Positions 23,094 through 35,046 of a DNA stretch of 64,000 bases are shown here, in pieces. Numbering within the stretch: position 1 is the stretch's first letter; each line of letters opens with the position of its first letter. The DNA comes from Branchiostoma floridae (lineage: Eukaryota > Chordata > Leptocardii > Amphioxiformes > Branchiostomatidae), in NCBI RefSeq assembly GCF_000003815.2, contig NC_049981.1, forward strand, positions 27,055,785 to 27,119,784, in the 5' to 3' direction. Under the pieces are notes generated by a model. It made no database searches. It saw only the letters and a program-made list of their open reading frames with translations, and was not told the origin of the DNA. Position numbers and translations under genes: made by a program.

Positions 23094-25609
23094 TCATGCA
23101 AGAAAAGCGCGCTGAACCCTCTGGAAGAGAGCTCTACAGAGCGGGCAGCGGCGTCCTCTCATCCTCAGCATGTTGGCGCAATGTTCGCAACAGCAGAGAT
23201 GTCCGCACGGGATGAACACCATGCAGGCGTCTGCAGACAGACACACCTTGCACTGCCTCTCTTCACGGAGCCGCCGGAGCTCCCTTTCCATCGTCTCAGG
23301 GTCCAGAGGTTGTTCTGTAAGTTGACGAGATAACGACTACTTAAGTACAGTATAATGAAATAATACTCAGCAAACTCAACACGACTTCGAATTGTCCAGC
23401 CATATAACGCACAGTCGTTGGTTCAAAAATGGAAAACTATTGGGAATTTTGGTTGAATTGAATACTCTAATATTTGTGGAGACAAGTTTTTTTCCATGAT
23501 ACGTATCTAATTGTCAAGTAAAACTTCAAAGCCTTACCGTCCACTGGTCTAGGACTAGGGGCTGGTGCAGGGGATGAGAAAACAGGGGCATTTTGAAAAG
23601 TGAAGGGCGGCTCTTCTTCCTCATTCGGTGGATAGAATGGAACCTCCTCTTGTGGCAGGAGTGCATTCAGAAGTTCTGTTGCCGTTGTAAATGGTCTGTT
23701 GTACCGCTGCCAGTAGTTTTGAATGACAGCTTGTACCCTGTTCTCATCGAATCCCATGTCGAGAACACTTTGTACGATACCTGCTTCCACACCCCACCGA
23801 AACTGTGGCTGTGTAAAACAAAAGTAGAGATTTTGTTGCAAAAGAATAAATATTATCATGGCTCGTTTTTATTACAAGAACGTGATTCCCATTGGCTTGA
23901 CTTTACAATAAGATATTTTATTTTTCTTTGGTCGTTTTTTTTAAAGTGAAGACCAACCTGTTGCACGACGGGAGGACGGCGTGTCCTGACTTCCCGAATG
24001 TAGTCCATGCCCTTGTTCATGATGACGTAGCCGCACTCAGACCCGTACCAGCGCGCATGCTCCTCCCAGGGGTCATCGTCCTGCTGCCAGTCCTTCAGGC
24101 CGCCGTCACACCAGTAACAGCGGACATGGTCGGCAACGTCTGCGGAGTAGGTCCGGCGCAAATACAAGGGTTAGCGAAAAATCCTTGAGTCGGATGTGAA
24201 TTTTAGCCAATTTCTTTCGTAGAGTATATTGAATTGATTGGGTAGAGTGGATTAATATTTAACAAACAAACAATCGAACCAACAAATTAACACTGGTGGA
24301 ATCATGATCAAATGAAATGAAATGAGACCCACATTTCTGAAAATACTTTGTGTATAAATATAATGCGGCCTCACTACAGCTTTGTATTTGGCCAAGCACA
24401 CCGGGTGAATCCCACTCTTCTTGAGAAGTGTGTTGGGTTCTTTCAGGTGCAGAGGTTTGACGCTTGAAGCTTCCTCATAATTATAAACGGGACATTTCGC
24501 TGAACGTCGAAAATGACGAAAGTAAATGTAAATTTTCATGAATTTGAGCAGCAGTGCCACACCTTATACTGTCTAGAAAACTACGTATATTAGAAATACT
24601 TACAGGTGTATAGGAAGCCTGCCCGTACCAGCCTCAGAGGTGACATGGGAGAATATCTCGGCCAGTTGTGAAAGGTGGACAGTCGACTTTGCTCGTCCGC
24701 GAAATCTGGTTGTTTTGGCCACTCCGTCCCAACTGGCAAAGCAAATACTGATGTATTTCTGGATCCGGCCCTATGAGGTTCCACTTGACCAGAAGTGACC
24801 AGCGCCGGTGTTGAACTTGAAGGTGGTTGATGACTCGGGCTGCTAACGACTGCTTGAGCTGTACCAGGTCTACCCGTTGGTGGCGATGTCGCTCCAAGTG
24901 GAACGTTTGCAGTCGCTTCTCCGTTAGCGAAGGGGCAGTGTGGGTAGTGTCGCCGATGCTCTATGAATGGATCGTCACCCGCCTCCCACTGGTGAAGAAC
25001 ACCTCCACAGAACGCACACTCTACCCTGTCTTCGTGGCCGAGATAAAAGAAACCTTGCCTCGCAAGCTCTTCTGGTGTCACGGGGACACCTTGTGGCCAG
25101 TCAAAGTACGTGCTAAGCCGATCTCTCTCTGTGTTAAGATTTCTTGTCTGGTAATAGTTTGAACTTGCTGTAACTCTCGTGGTTTCTGTTCGCCTGCCAG
25201 GATGGTCAGATCTGTCGTATGTCCTTCCTCCGTCCACTGCGTCTGTTTCGTGGTTACCTTTAGAGCTGTTTGAGTGTTTCGGTACTTCACTTAATGCATT
25301 ATCAAACTTGGGAGCCAATCTATATGCCATCTGTCCAGCGTCGACGCCATTTCCATGTGCCATGTGTGGACCTGCACCTGTTCCATGCACAGGACTGCCT
25401 TCAGGATTCTTGACGAATTTGCCATCTTCTCTGCCATTACGATGCTTTGTGATTAAAGAGTGTCTATCGTGTATGTCCATGTTTGCGGGCTGACCGATTG
25501 GACATCCATTTAAAGACGCCTTGCTGTAGGGATTGCCAGGGTTAGATTGCCTCTGATTTGGCTGATTGGGTGTGACCGGTCTTCCGTCCGAGCCTTGACC
25601 CAACACCAT
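23094..25609 (-). CDS. inhibitor-of-apoptosis protein, BIR-BIR-UBA-RING
   Basis: Complete four-exon gene: 25609-24604, 24139-23958, 23808-23538, 23314-23094; 559 residues. All introns are GT-AG and all joins stay in frame. The start ATG at 25609 has a good Kozak context (A at -3, G at +4); no ATG lies upstream in frame. Residues 1-155 are low-complexity. BIR1 spans about 160-227 (Cys198, Cys201, His218, Cys225). BIR2 spans about 305-375 (Cys343, Cys346, His363, Cys371) and is split by an intron. UBA is about 402-448 with an MGF loop. The C-terminal RING has Cys508/511, Cys523, His525, Cys529/532 and Cys543/546. Proteins of this family bind caspases or IAP-binding motifs through BIRs, bind ubiquitin through UBA and act as E3 ligases through RING. 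The order resembles XIAP or cIAP minus one BIR (and CARD). The spacing between the sixth and seventh RING zinc ligands is 10 residues, four longer than in human XIAP. The exact vertebrate orthologue is uncertain. Confidence 0.93.
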
Positions 25610-26000
25610 CTTCGAGTAATAATTGAGATATTTAAAATCTAAGGATGCGTTGTTATTTTGAGGATATCGAGAGACAGCTACACCGACCAAGTACTAGTAA
25701 TAGGACAGTCGGTAGAAAGTTATCTCTGAAAATCTACTGCACAAGGCAATCCAACCTCAAGATCCCCCTGTTTGGGAAACGAAAGGATACACACGAAATT
25801 TCTTTTTCTATTTGGTGCAAAATTCTTGGAAATAGGACAACAGCATACATGATTTTATCTTCTTCACTCTTTGAAAATTTCATTGCCTTTTCCGCTGAAG
25901 CAAGTTGTGAAGATCAACCGAGGAAATCGGCACACCGGTGGCACCTCTGAAAAGGTGATACAAAAAGTACAACAGCATGAAGTTTAGTCGAGCGTACATG

Positions 26001-26001
<1 letters not shown>

Positions 26002-26040
<39 letters not shown>
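26002..26040. repeat. (AC)n microsatellite
   Basis: An uninterrupted run of about 19 AC dinucleotides. Confidence 0.98.
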
Positions 26041-26043
<3 letters not shown>

Positions 26044-27159
26044 GTACGCACACATAGATAACGTTAGATAGATAATTATAATTTTTAGACATGGTATCAG
26101 TACACCTGTTAATTACAATGTAAGATCGCGCTAGAGACATTTCAACTTCACATATAAGTAATGTTTCTAGTCCGAAATGATTCATCTACGAGTATTGCCT
26201 CTCTTATGCCAACCTACACACTTCTCAAATCCCATATTCCAAACAGTGTCAAGTGCATGCTCTCCACATAGTAAGTCAAACGAATTGCTTTACGTCCAAT
26301 GATACGAAGTTTCCACGGTAGACGTGTCCTGACATGCAAATTGTATGCGTCATGAAACTAATGGAGATTGGAGAGATATTGCACAATGGCACGTCACCCA
26401 AACAACGGTGTAGCTTGCACGATGTTTCAGAATAAATGTATGCACTGGCGCTCCGTAAGACGTGAACAACAACTTGGTGCAAAAGCGCCGTTACGGTAAC
26501 TGGATAGCTATTAATTATTTTCCAATAACAATCCGGTCATACAACACTACACAAAACCCGTCCCGTGTCAACAAGGCGTCAAACTTTACTCAAAGAGCTG
26601 TGTAAGTTACACCTTAGCAATTTAACGTAACATGTTGACCATGTTGAATGGGGAATCCCAACAGTTAAGTAAGAGTTAACAAGCAAGATGGAACTTCCCC
26701 TTCAAGTGTTCTTTCACTTTCTAGTGACCTGAAAGTCTTTATCTAGTGTAATGCCTGTCAACCCAACCGCTATGGTTTTCTATTTTTACGGACTAGACCA
26801 GTTAGTCGGGTGGTGTAATCACAAACAACTGTAAATATAGACATATGTAAAAATATATGTAGGATCTACTAGTATTTGGCTGAAAAAAAGTCAAAATCAA
26901 CAAGGGCGAAGGACTAAACCTACAACCCTTAATGGCACAGCCAAGACCGATGCTGTGTGTCCTTGTTTGTTCAAAAAGCAAACATGGAAGTTGACCACAC
27001 GTAACCTTTGCTAGGAATGTTCATTATTACGTTATTGGCTACACGTCTTACCTTTAGGGACCTGGGAGTCCTGTGTTTCCTTTCCTCTGCTTAGATACAG
27101 CTAGCTTGTGCCACAGAAGCACATACGCAACTGTGCGGAAAATTCTATCGATCCAACTT

Positions 27160-27186
27160 GTGAGTCAGGGACTTTCCCTGACTCAC
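27160..27186. repeat. perfect 12-bp-stem hairpin with paired TGAGTCA
   Basis: GTGAGTCAGGGA at 27160-27171 and TCCCTGACTCAC at 27175-27186 are exact complements separated by CTT. Each arm contains TGAGTCA, the consensus AP-1 (TRE) heptamer. Regulatory use is inference. Confidence 0.7.
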
Positions 27187-27954
27187 TATAGAAAAAAAAG
27201 AGTACTTTGAACTTTTAACTTTGAACTTTATTCATCACCTTATGGCGGTCATGTCGGCGCATGGCACCAACCACGATGCATGTGGTCATGTCTCGTGTAG
27301 AACTAATTAAATTAAGACGAATGAAACCCTAACGAGTAAATCACAAAGCAAATCACAGGCAAGCAATAGTCTCAAACATACCTGATATGAATCAACAAAG
27401 TTAAAGATTTGACAATAATATGATCAGATAGAGTATACACTGATATCGATATGCGAGTATACAGGGTAAAAGAAACTTGTCGTAGATTCATACTAACAAA
27501 TATATATATAGTAACACATAACATGAAAAATTACAGTGATGTTGCTGAAATTTGATGAAACACGGGGTTTACTATGTACACACGGGGTCACGTTGGACAC
27601 TGACCCCGATAGGCCCGAGCAAACTCATCGGTCGAGCGAGTATGGTCGTCTTGGCACAGATTCATTGGCCAGCAGAATGTGACTCACTATGATATAGTGG
27701 TAGATCGATGCGAGTCACATTTTTTATCTATCTCTATTGTCGCAATCCAAATAACCAAAATGATCGCTCTCCAAAGTGCGAAATGATTAATGCAAACTTT
27801 ATCTTGTATATATTTTCTTGTTGTGTTTCTCCACTTTTCTCCAGTGCTGATATCGATGACACGACAGTCCGCGATACACTTAAGTACGTGCACGTACATC
27901 ACTGTTGTTAACATACAGCGTAATGACGTACGTATGGTGACCTAATTATTACTA

Positions 27955-28760
27955 CCTTCGCCAGAAGGTTATGTTTTGAGCGTGTTTGTTATAAATCGAG
28001 AAGCCTTGGTTGGATCCTGATGATATTTGGTAGGTAAGTACGGTCAAGTTCGATAATGGGCCTAGCAGCTTGCTAAAGGAACTTTTTTTATCTTTGATAT
28101 TGGCTTATTTGGAACTGCAGGCACCGATTTCCTTTCAAACTTTGGACGAGAATAACTCGAGAATGTGTTGACGGATCGTCATGATTTTTGGTATGTAGAA
28201 AGTGATGACTTAATGAGTATGAAAATCAACAGCTAATTTGCATGATTAATGAAGAAAGTTTATAAACCCATTGCATTCCATGATAGATCTTTCAAACTTG
28301 TCACGTATGTAACTGAGAAAGAGAGAAATGTCAATAGATATTAATTATGCAAATGAGGTAATCGTTTGCATAATTAATATCTGTTGACATTTCGCTCTTT
28401 CTCAGTTACATATCAACAGATATTAATTATGCAAATGATTGCCTCATTTGCATAATTAATGAGAAATTATCAATTCTATAGCACTAGTGGTAAATGATGG
28501 GCGTTTCACAAAACATCACGAAGCTTGGTGAAGGTTAACATTATTACACATAAATCATCCAAATTAGTTTAATATTTACATGGTTAGTGAGGAAACACTA
28601 AAATGGCTTTCTTTGCCAGGATTTTTTTACTTATGCCTCTTGAGCAGAGAACATGATCAATCGAGACAAATTATGTAAATCAGGACCTTATTTGCATAAT
28701 GTAATGGAAAGATTTATAAACACTTCACTCGAAAAGTTGGCGAAGGTACGAGGGCGTGTA
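27955..28760. repeat. interspersed repeat with ATGCAAAT palindromes
   Basis: The repeat opens with a phrase (CCAGAAGGTTATGTTTT, then CGAGAAGCCTTGG and TGATGATATTTGGTAGGT) that recurs in inverted orientation near 36,385-36,510 and in part at 49,790-49,920. The body contains mirrored pairs such as ATTAATTATGCAAAT and ATTTGCATAATTAAT. It appears non-coding and is clearly a dispersed family. The class is unknown. Confidence 0.65.
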
Positions 28761-29755
28761 ACTCTAGTTTCGTAATGTCGTTACTGACAGGTCAACGTTA
28801 AGGCAATGTATTGTGCATGCAAACCATGCAAAGTATTTAGCCTACTTTAAATACCGGTATGAGTGACATGAAGTGACTGTGTCCGACTGCGCATAATTGT
28901 AAGTTACATGTACGTACTCCACTGACCCATCCCAGAGTAGGCAGACCCACCTAGCCTAAATGCACGGCCCCAAGATGATGCTTTGGATACGTACTATTGT
29001 CCAGGAAATCAAGATATGTGTATTATACCAAGAAATTTGTGGAGTTTTGTGGAGCAAGTTTGTGGAGTTGGCTTTAGTGTTCCTCGTAGTATCTGACAGA
29101 TTGAATTTTTTTGCACCGTGTCACCGAGCCGAAACTGTCCAGGATTGTTTGCCTAGTACAGTACCTAGCAGACTTTCGCCATATTGGATGTGTTACGTAA
29201 GCTCAGTACCGCTGAGGCAAGTAGATTTGCCAGTTGATAAGACCATGTCTTTGTCAATTCTTGGGCAAAGGTAAAACGCACTATATGTGTTGCCAAAAAT
29301 GAACCTGTTAATGAGCTATGTAAGACCAAGAAAATACTAGAATTGGAGACGTTGTGCTGAATGTTACGACCCGCCTTGCACGAATGAAGCCTGGACTGGA
29401 CAAATAATAACTGACTGTCGGCTACAGGGGAAGTTAGCCTTTTCGTCACTTCTTGCTCAACGTTAAATTCTGCTATGATGACTTACAACTTACCTTGCAA
29501 CTTGTCAAATCTGTACTACTAATAGGACTTTGCCAGAATGGGTCAAACGGACAGCCTTGATGAGCCCGCGCGCCTGCACAACGTCGGGTAATATTCCCCT
29601 GGAAAGGGGAAGTCCCGCGGCCCGGGGACTTTCTTTTGCGTGTTCAATTGTGTTTACCTCAGCGTGCCTCCGGATATTTCTGGTCAGCTTGATCATATGT
29701 TGATTAACGTTGCATGGCTGCCCGAATTACTAATACTAGGTTATATTTTGCGTAG

Positions 29756-29760
<5 letters not shown>
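28761..29760. other. no feature recognised
   Basis: Unique-looking sequence with a plus-strand open frame at 28960-29274 that resembles no family. A GC-rich patch at 29,565-29,635 contains CCCGCGGCCCGGGG. Nothing further can be supported. Confidence 0.35.

Positions 29761-29834
<74 letters not shown>
29761..29834. repeat. (GT)n microsatellite
   Basis: An alternating GT run of about 74 bases with two TTTG interruptions. Confidence 0.97.
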
Positions 29835-29836
<2 letters not shown>

Positions 29837-30480
29837 GATCAGCACAAGTCGAAAACGCATGGATTGATTGTATTGATATTTTGTATGTGGGTAGGCCTTG
29901 ATGACACCTAGAAACAGTTACATTTTTGGGCTCCTAGCGGCTTGTTACGGTTCTGCAGCGGAACTTCCGGTTTGATTTCTCAAGTTCTGGACATGCTGTG
30001 GTCATAGTTTTTAAGTGGTAGACAGCTCTTGGGGACGAGAGTTAGTGGTGTATGTTTGGACCCCATGGAACTGCAGGAGCTGGTTGAGTGTCAGACTTTG
30101 AAATGGAATTCCATGATTCCATGGAACGTCATGATTTTTGATATGTAGATAGCTTAAGTGATGCTTCATATAGATAGATATTGATTATGCAAATTGGAAT
30201 CTAATTTCGTAATTAATGAGGAAACCGCTCTGTTTCTTTATAGGACTATTGCAACATGTGACTTTTTTTAACTGAGAGAGAAAAAATATTGATAGATAAA
30301 TATTATGTAAATAAAGACCTAATTTGCATGATCAATTAGAAAATGTCATATGTTGTGGTAAATGGCGGGAATGTCTTACTTGTGGCATTTAAAGTTATTT
30401 TTAGGTGAACATCACTGAACATTAAATATGTAAATGAGGAAAATTTGCATGAACTATCAGTACATGCAATTAAAGCCTTG
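29835..30480. repeat. second copy of the ATGCAAAT repeat family
   Basis: Phrases shared with 27955-28760 and 35430-36510 include the body motifs TTATGCAAAT and ATTTGCATGATCAAT and a CATGATTTTTGATATGTAGATAG phrase. It is diverged and borders the 3' end of HAO-A. Confidence 0.55.
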
Positions 30481-30579
30481 ATGCTTATCTATCTTGTTTT
30501 GAAATCAAATGAAATTCTCAACAGCGACCAACTTCAGAAAGTTGAAAACATCCCACATGACGGAGCAACGTTGCTTTAA

Positions 30580-33500
30580 TCAGTATTTCGATTTCAGTTT
30601 CTTGTCGTTGATCGCTCTGGGATGACGGAGTTGTCTAGATGAATAGTATGATTCGTGAAGTACAAGCGATGAAGTGATGTCGGCTACTTTGGCACATCCT
30701 GAAAGTAACCAGACGCTTACTTAGCGGGAAAGAAAACAACAACAACAGTAAACACGGAAAATTACGCGAAAATCTTCTTGTATCAACATTTTACAACGTC
30801 CAGAAAGACTTGTGACTTGTGACTACAGACCATGAAGGGACAAAGGGAAAAAGGGATTCGAAATTCACTGTTCCTACCTGCCCTCGCCATGGCCAGACTA
30901 AATTCGTCTCGTAGAACCCGTAAAACCTGCCCGACTCCTTCTGCACCCTGCACAGGAAGAAAGCATTAATCTATAGGTTGCTGAACTCGATTTTGCTGAG
31001 CGATCAAATAAACAGGGATCGCAGTCTATTTTTTTTTTATTTGCATTTGCTATTGTAATGTTGGTGTGAGAGAGTACATAAAGGAAGTATAAGTAAAGTA
31101 AAGTACGTCTGGAAAGAGTCCAGAAAAGAGCACTGCGGACTATCCTCGGGGAACATTACATAGACTACGAGACTGCGCTTCTGACCACAAACCTTCAGAC
31201 ACTTAAAAAAAGAAGGATTGACTTGTGCTTGAAATTCGCCAAGAAGCTCGACCCCTCATTGCTCCCGCCAAGGGCTGGTGAGATCCATGGTAGATCCACG
31301 AGAAACTCGGACTTGTTCAAAACAGTAAGATGCAGAACCAACCGTTACAGAAACTCCCCCCTTCCATTCTTAGTAAGACTGTTAAACAAACATAGCTAAA
31401 CAATAGTAGACTTGGAATGTTCTAATCACAAAATTAATGTATGTTTCCGTCTCTTCTTGCCTATACATGATATATTTATATAAAGTTTTAAAAGATACTT
31501 AGTTTTAGTGTGTATAAGTGTTATTCATCAGATAGTCTTTAACTCGATGTATTAAGGATTTGATGGAAAAAAACGTGCAATTCAGCCAATTGGCTGCCAA
31601 ATGTTTTTACTGAAGTTGTGTTGTGCAACAAATAAACCATTCATTCATTCATTCATTCAAGTATAGATCTGTGTTTGCCATACTTACATTACATGCCAAA
31701 CCCCAGAGTGCGGGCCTGCCGATGAACACACATCTGGCCCCCAGCGACAAGGCCTTCAGCACGTCCGTCCCAGTCCGGACCCCTCCGTCCAGGTAAACCT
31801 CCGCCTTACCGTCCACAGCACGGACGATGTCGGGCAGGACGTCTATCTGGTAGGCAAAGGGAAAAGTGGCTCCTCTTGTTGTTGTCTTATGTCATATGTA
31901 TGTATTGAAATATGAATTGGACAAGAAAGTTTTTTTCAAGTTCTTTCCCTAAGACTAATTGCAAGCAACGGGACAAACACAGTGAATGAAGAGTGATATA
32001 GCATATTCTATTCTAATGCCAACGCTAATTCTAAAATATAACCACATGTTGTTAGGGTTGACTACCTATTTTGGAGAGTCATTTTTGCCAAAAGGTATTA
32101 TTACTTTATTTTGTAAATGAAACATACATGTATAGACTGATCTAACTGCCTGTCATGATTTACAGATCGATAAGATGCTGATCCCTCACAAGTGCTGAGT
32201 GCGTCCGCCATTTTCTCGGTCATTGTTTTGCTTACATTTCTACAGAAGTCTTAAAATGGGGAGAGTCACGGGATCGGGCTATCGACGGATAACTCTACTC
32301 ACTGTGGCGGGTAAACCGTCCATCTGCCTCCCGCCGTGGTTCGACACATAGACGGCGTCTACCCCTAGATTCACAGCTGTCCTGGCGTCTTCAGCTGCGG
32401 TAAATGTCGGTGTCAAATGTGTACAAAATGTATAACAACGATAAGATGCAAAGTAAGAATGTTGGACAAAGAACCAAACTTTTAGTAGTGGAAAAAGCCA
32501 TTTACATCGAAACATCCCTCACCAGAGACGGTCAAAAATTTGGGTAATTCAAATTTTTGTGTTGGAAATTATTGTTCGATTCTGCTTCACACAGCCAACA
32601 TAAATCCAACACCCAAGCCACGAGAATTTTTTTCTCAGTAGCAATTTGAGAGATAGAGCAAGAAACCGACAGTCATTTAGCCCTTCAATAGCCTGTTATC
32701 CAACCCAATTACCGCAGCCGAGTTTCTTTCGTCCTCTCCGTAAACAAGACTCGGCAGCTGCCATGTGTAGACTTACCATTCAGGTGTTTCTAGATCTCTG
32801 CACGGAGTTTCTCCTACCTGAGAGAATGCCTTTCAGGACCACAGGAAGCTTGGTGTTCTTCCTGACCCACCCCACGTCCTCCCACGTCCCGGGCACCTTT
32901 ACCGTCGCTCTGAGGTGCTCTTCGACTTCGACTGTCCCGACCAACCCGACGGGATCTCCCGCGTAGTACGCGTTGGGATATCTGACAATAAAATGTACCG
33001 ACAGGAGAAAATGCACTCAGAAATGCTGAAAATACATGCACATTAATTGACTTATATAAACTGTACTCTGTAGGAGAACGTTTAGCAAAAATAGATCAGA
33101 TGATATATTTTCCTCATGGTGAAACGTAAGGGAACGTCGTTAGTCTATAATCCGTGATATTGTATATGACACATATTTTTGTGTTGCATTATGCTTTATA
33201 CTAAAATTATTTCGTAATCGTTGTCCGTTGTCGGAATCCTCTACAAAATCACTTCATAATGCTCTACAGTGGACCTCAGAAATCGCACCATCCTAAACCA
33301 AATATCATATTGTTCTCATAGTTTAAAAACTAAGGTAGGCCAGGGGCCTCGAATTTAGCTATGTATACATTTTGAATACGCTGATTTATATCTTAGGTTA
33401 CGGGTGCTTTAAGTGTTATTGTAAGTGTAGGTATCGTTAATGTTTTAATAGGTTGTTTGGTAGTATGATGTGCATATTTATAATTATCATGACTCCAAGA

Positions 33501-35046
33501 ATACTAGTGTAATGTATGTAACATATACTCACTATTGGAGATCTTTTAAACAAATATAAACATAAATATTCTAAATGAACTTCATACTTCAATACAAAAA
33601 CAGATCGAAACTAGGTTTCTTAAGTTGGTTCGTCTGTACATACAGACAATAGCTACCTTACAAGGACGGGCGGTAGGGTCGGCTTTTCGTGGCGGGAAAA
33701 GGAAAAGCTTGGCTGGTCGGCTGTCAGGACTATGGCGGTGTAGCCTGCCCGTTGTGCCCTCTCCAGTAGGTGCCTCGTGAGACGTCGGTCTTTGAAGAAC
33801 AACAGGTAGAACCAGCGGACCCCCCGCGGAGCCGCTTTAGCAACCTCCTCTAAGGAGTGGTTAGCCCAGGAACTCAACACCATCCCCGTGTTCACCGAGG
33901 CCGCTCCTGGAAAAAAAAGAAAGAAATTCGAGCTAAATGTGAATAATGAAAAATGAAACAAATGTAACAATACAAACAATGCAAAAATGTAACAATGAAA
34001 CGAGCTGGGAAAATATGAGAAAGGCAATTCAGCGTCACAGACCTTTTGCGGTCGCCAACTCTGCGTCGGGATGAGCCAATCGTTGCATGGCTGTTGGCGC
34101 AATGGCTACTGGGAAATCTAACTTGGTACCCAGTACGGTGACTGTAGTATCCCGGATGGACACGTCACGGAGGTTACGGGGGATGAGACGATATCTGAAA
34201 AAAAATGTTATCGTACAAAAAGACGTATCAGATGGGCCAGCACCAGCAAGGCATACAAGTGTAGCGGAGACACGATACTGTGTTTTTTTTTTGTGTGTGC
34301 GTGACATTAATTTTTTATTTTGGTTTGATCTTTAAGGCAAGTTATCTGCCTAAAACCACGAACCAATGTAAGATTTGATCACAGTCACAGTTAAAACAAA
34401 TAAACGTATTGATGTTTATAAACGTATTGATGTTTAACCAAGGAGGCTAGCCATTGTCGGTTAGCCATTGCTCCGACCGTCCACCGGATCATATATTGGC
34501 TCAATTATCTTTGCCATTGCATGTGTGATTTTCGTTGATGGTTGATGGATGCACAATTTCTGTCAGGTGCTGATTGGATCTACTTCCTCGGCCTGGGCCT
34601 GTTCAGTGACAGAGCTGCTAGATAAGTGTGGACTTTTGCAATGTAGCCGTGTAGTGTTGGGTACGTGGGTTATTCCTCCAAACCCTTAACGTTATATGTG
34701 TTAAATATAACTCTATACGTCATTCATCTCATTCTTATTGTTTTACAAATAAAATCATATGTACACATAAGTCACTTGACCTATTTTTCAGGTTTTCTTG
34801 CCGTTGGGTACAAATGGATGGCAAGTGAGACCACGCTGAAGACACGGCGTACGGTTTCTTTAGACTCGCGGAAGTGATAGTATTAGTCTCTCCTTACCGT
34901 TTGAAGGCGTCAACATTGTCCTGATACGTCTGTCCTGCATCCCTCCGCCTGCTGAAGAACTGCCAGGCGAAGCCAGAAAGTTTCTTGCGGGCTTCTTTCT
35001 CAAAGTCTAAGACACATGTTAGGTCAGAAATCAGTCCTTCCGCCAT
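30580..35046 (-). CDS. HAO1: HAO-A: (S)-2-hydroxyacid oxidase, glycolate oxidase type
   Basis: FMN-dependent alpha-hydroxyacid oxidase (2-hydroxyacid + O2 to 2-oxoacid + H2O2), normally peroxisomal. Eight exons: 35046-34898, 34194-34043, 33906-33657, 32981-32818, 32394-32303, 31846-31688, 30947-30878, 30698-30580; 384 aa, all GT-AG and in frame. Human HAO1 is 370 aa. Visible landmarks: [12 protein letters not shown] (Trp114), LPVVLKGIL with Lys234, [11 protein letters not shown] with His258 and Arg261 (the catalytic His/Arg pair), and the FMN phosphate region [16 protein letters not shown] and [12 protein letters not shown]. Two residues that are tyrosine in spinach glycolate oxidase (Tyr24, Tyr129) are Phe30 and Phe138 by my alignment, so activity or substrate may differ. 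The C-terminus -KSKY resembles but does not match the PTS1 consensus. It is head-to-head with HAO-B, with start codons 1.9 kb apart. Intron 6 holds a LINE fragment. Symbol given at family level. Confidence 0.92.
31092..31658 (+). mobile_element. 5'-truncated LINE inside HAO-A intron 6
   Basis: An uninterrupted frame at 31109-31399 (96 codons plus TAA) reads [14 protein letters not shown] at its start and [15 protein letters not shown] near its end. This is the familiar C-terminal tail of reverse transcriptases of CR1/L2-like non-LTR retrotransposons. A 3' UTR of about 240 bp follows, ending in ATTC repeats. AAGTATA flanks both sides (31085-31091 and 31659-31665), a candidate 7-bp target-site duplication. 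It sits antisense to HAO-A. Confidence 0.8.

Larger units (their letters stand above)
25610..27954. other. IAP upstream region, no gene seen
   Basis: This stretch holds the presumed promoter and 5' UTR of the minus-strand IAP gene, but I cannot identify a core promoter. It also contains a CA microsatellite (26002-26040) and a perfect AP-1-like hairpin (27160-27186). Open frames here have no family signature. Confidence 0.45.

Noticed and set aside
25610-25690. 27-codon N-terminal extension of the IAP frame up to 25690
   Set aside because: It would start at TTG. The first in-frame ATG is at 25609 with a good initiation context, so that was taken as the start.
31801-31812. Internal GGTAAGG in HAO exon 6 as an alternative donor
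   Set aside because: It is present in all three genes and splicing there would remove the FMN-binding segment and break the phase; treated as coding sequence.
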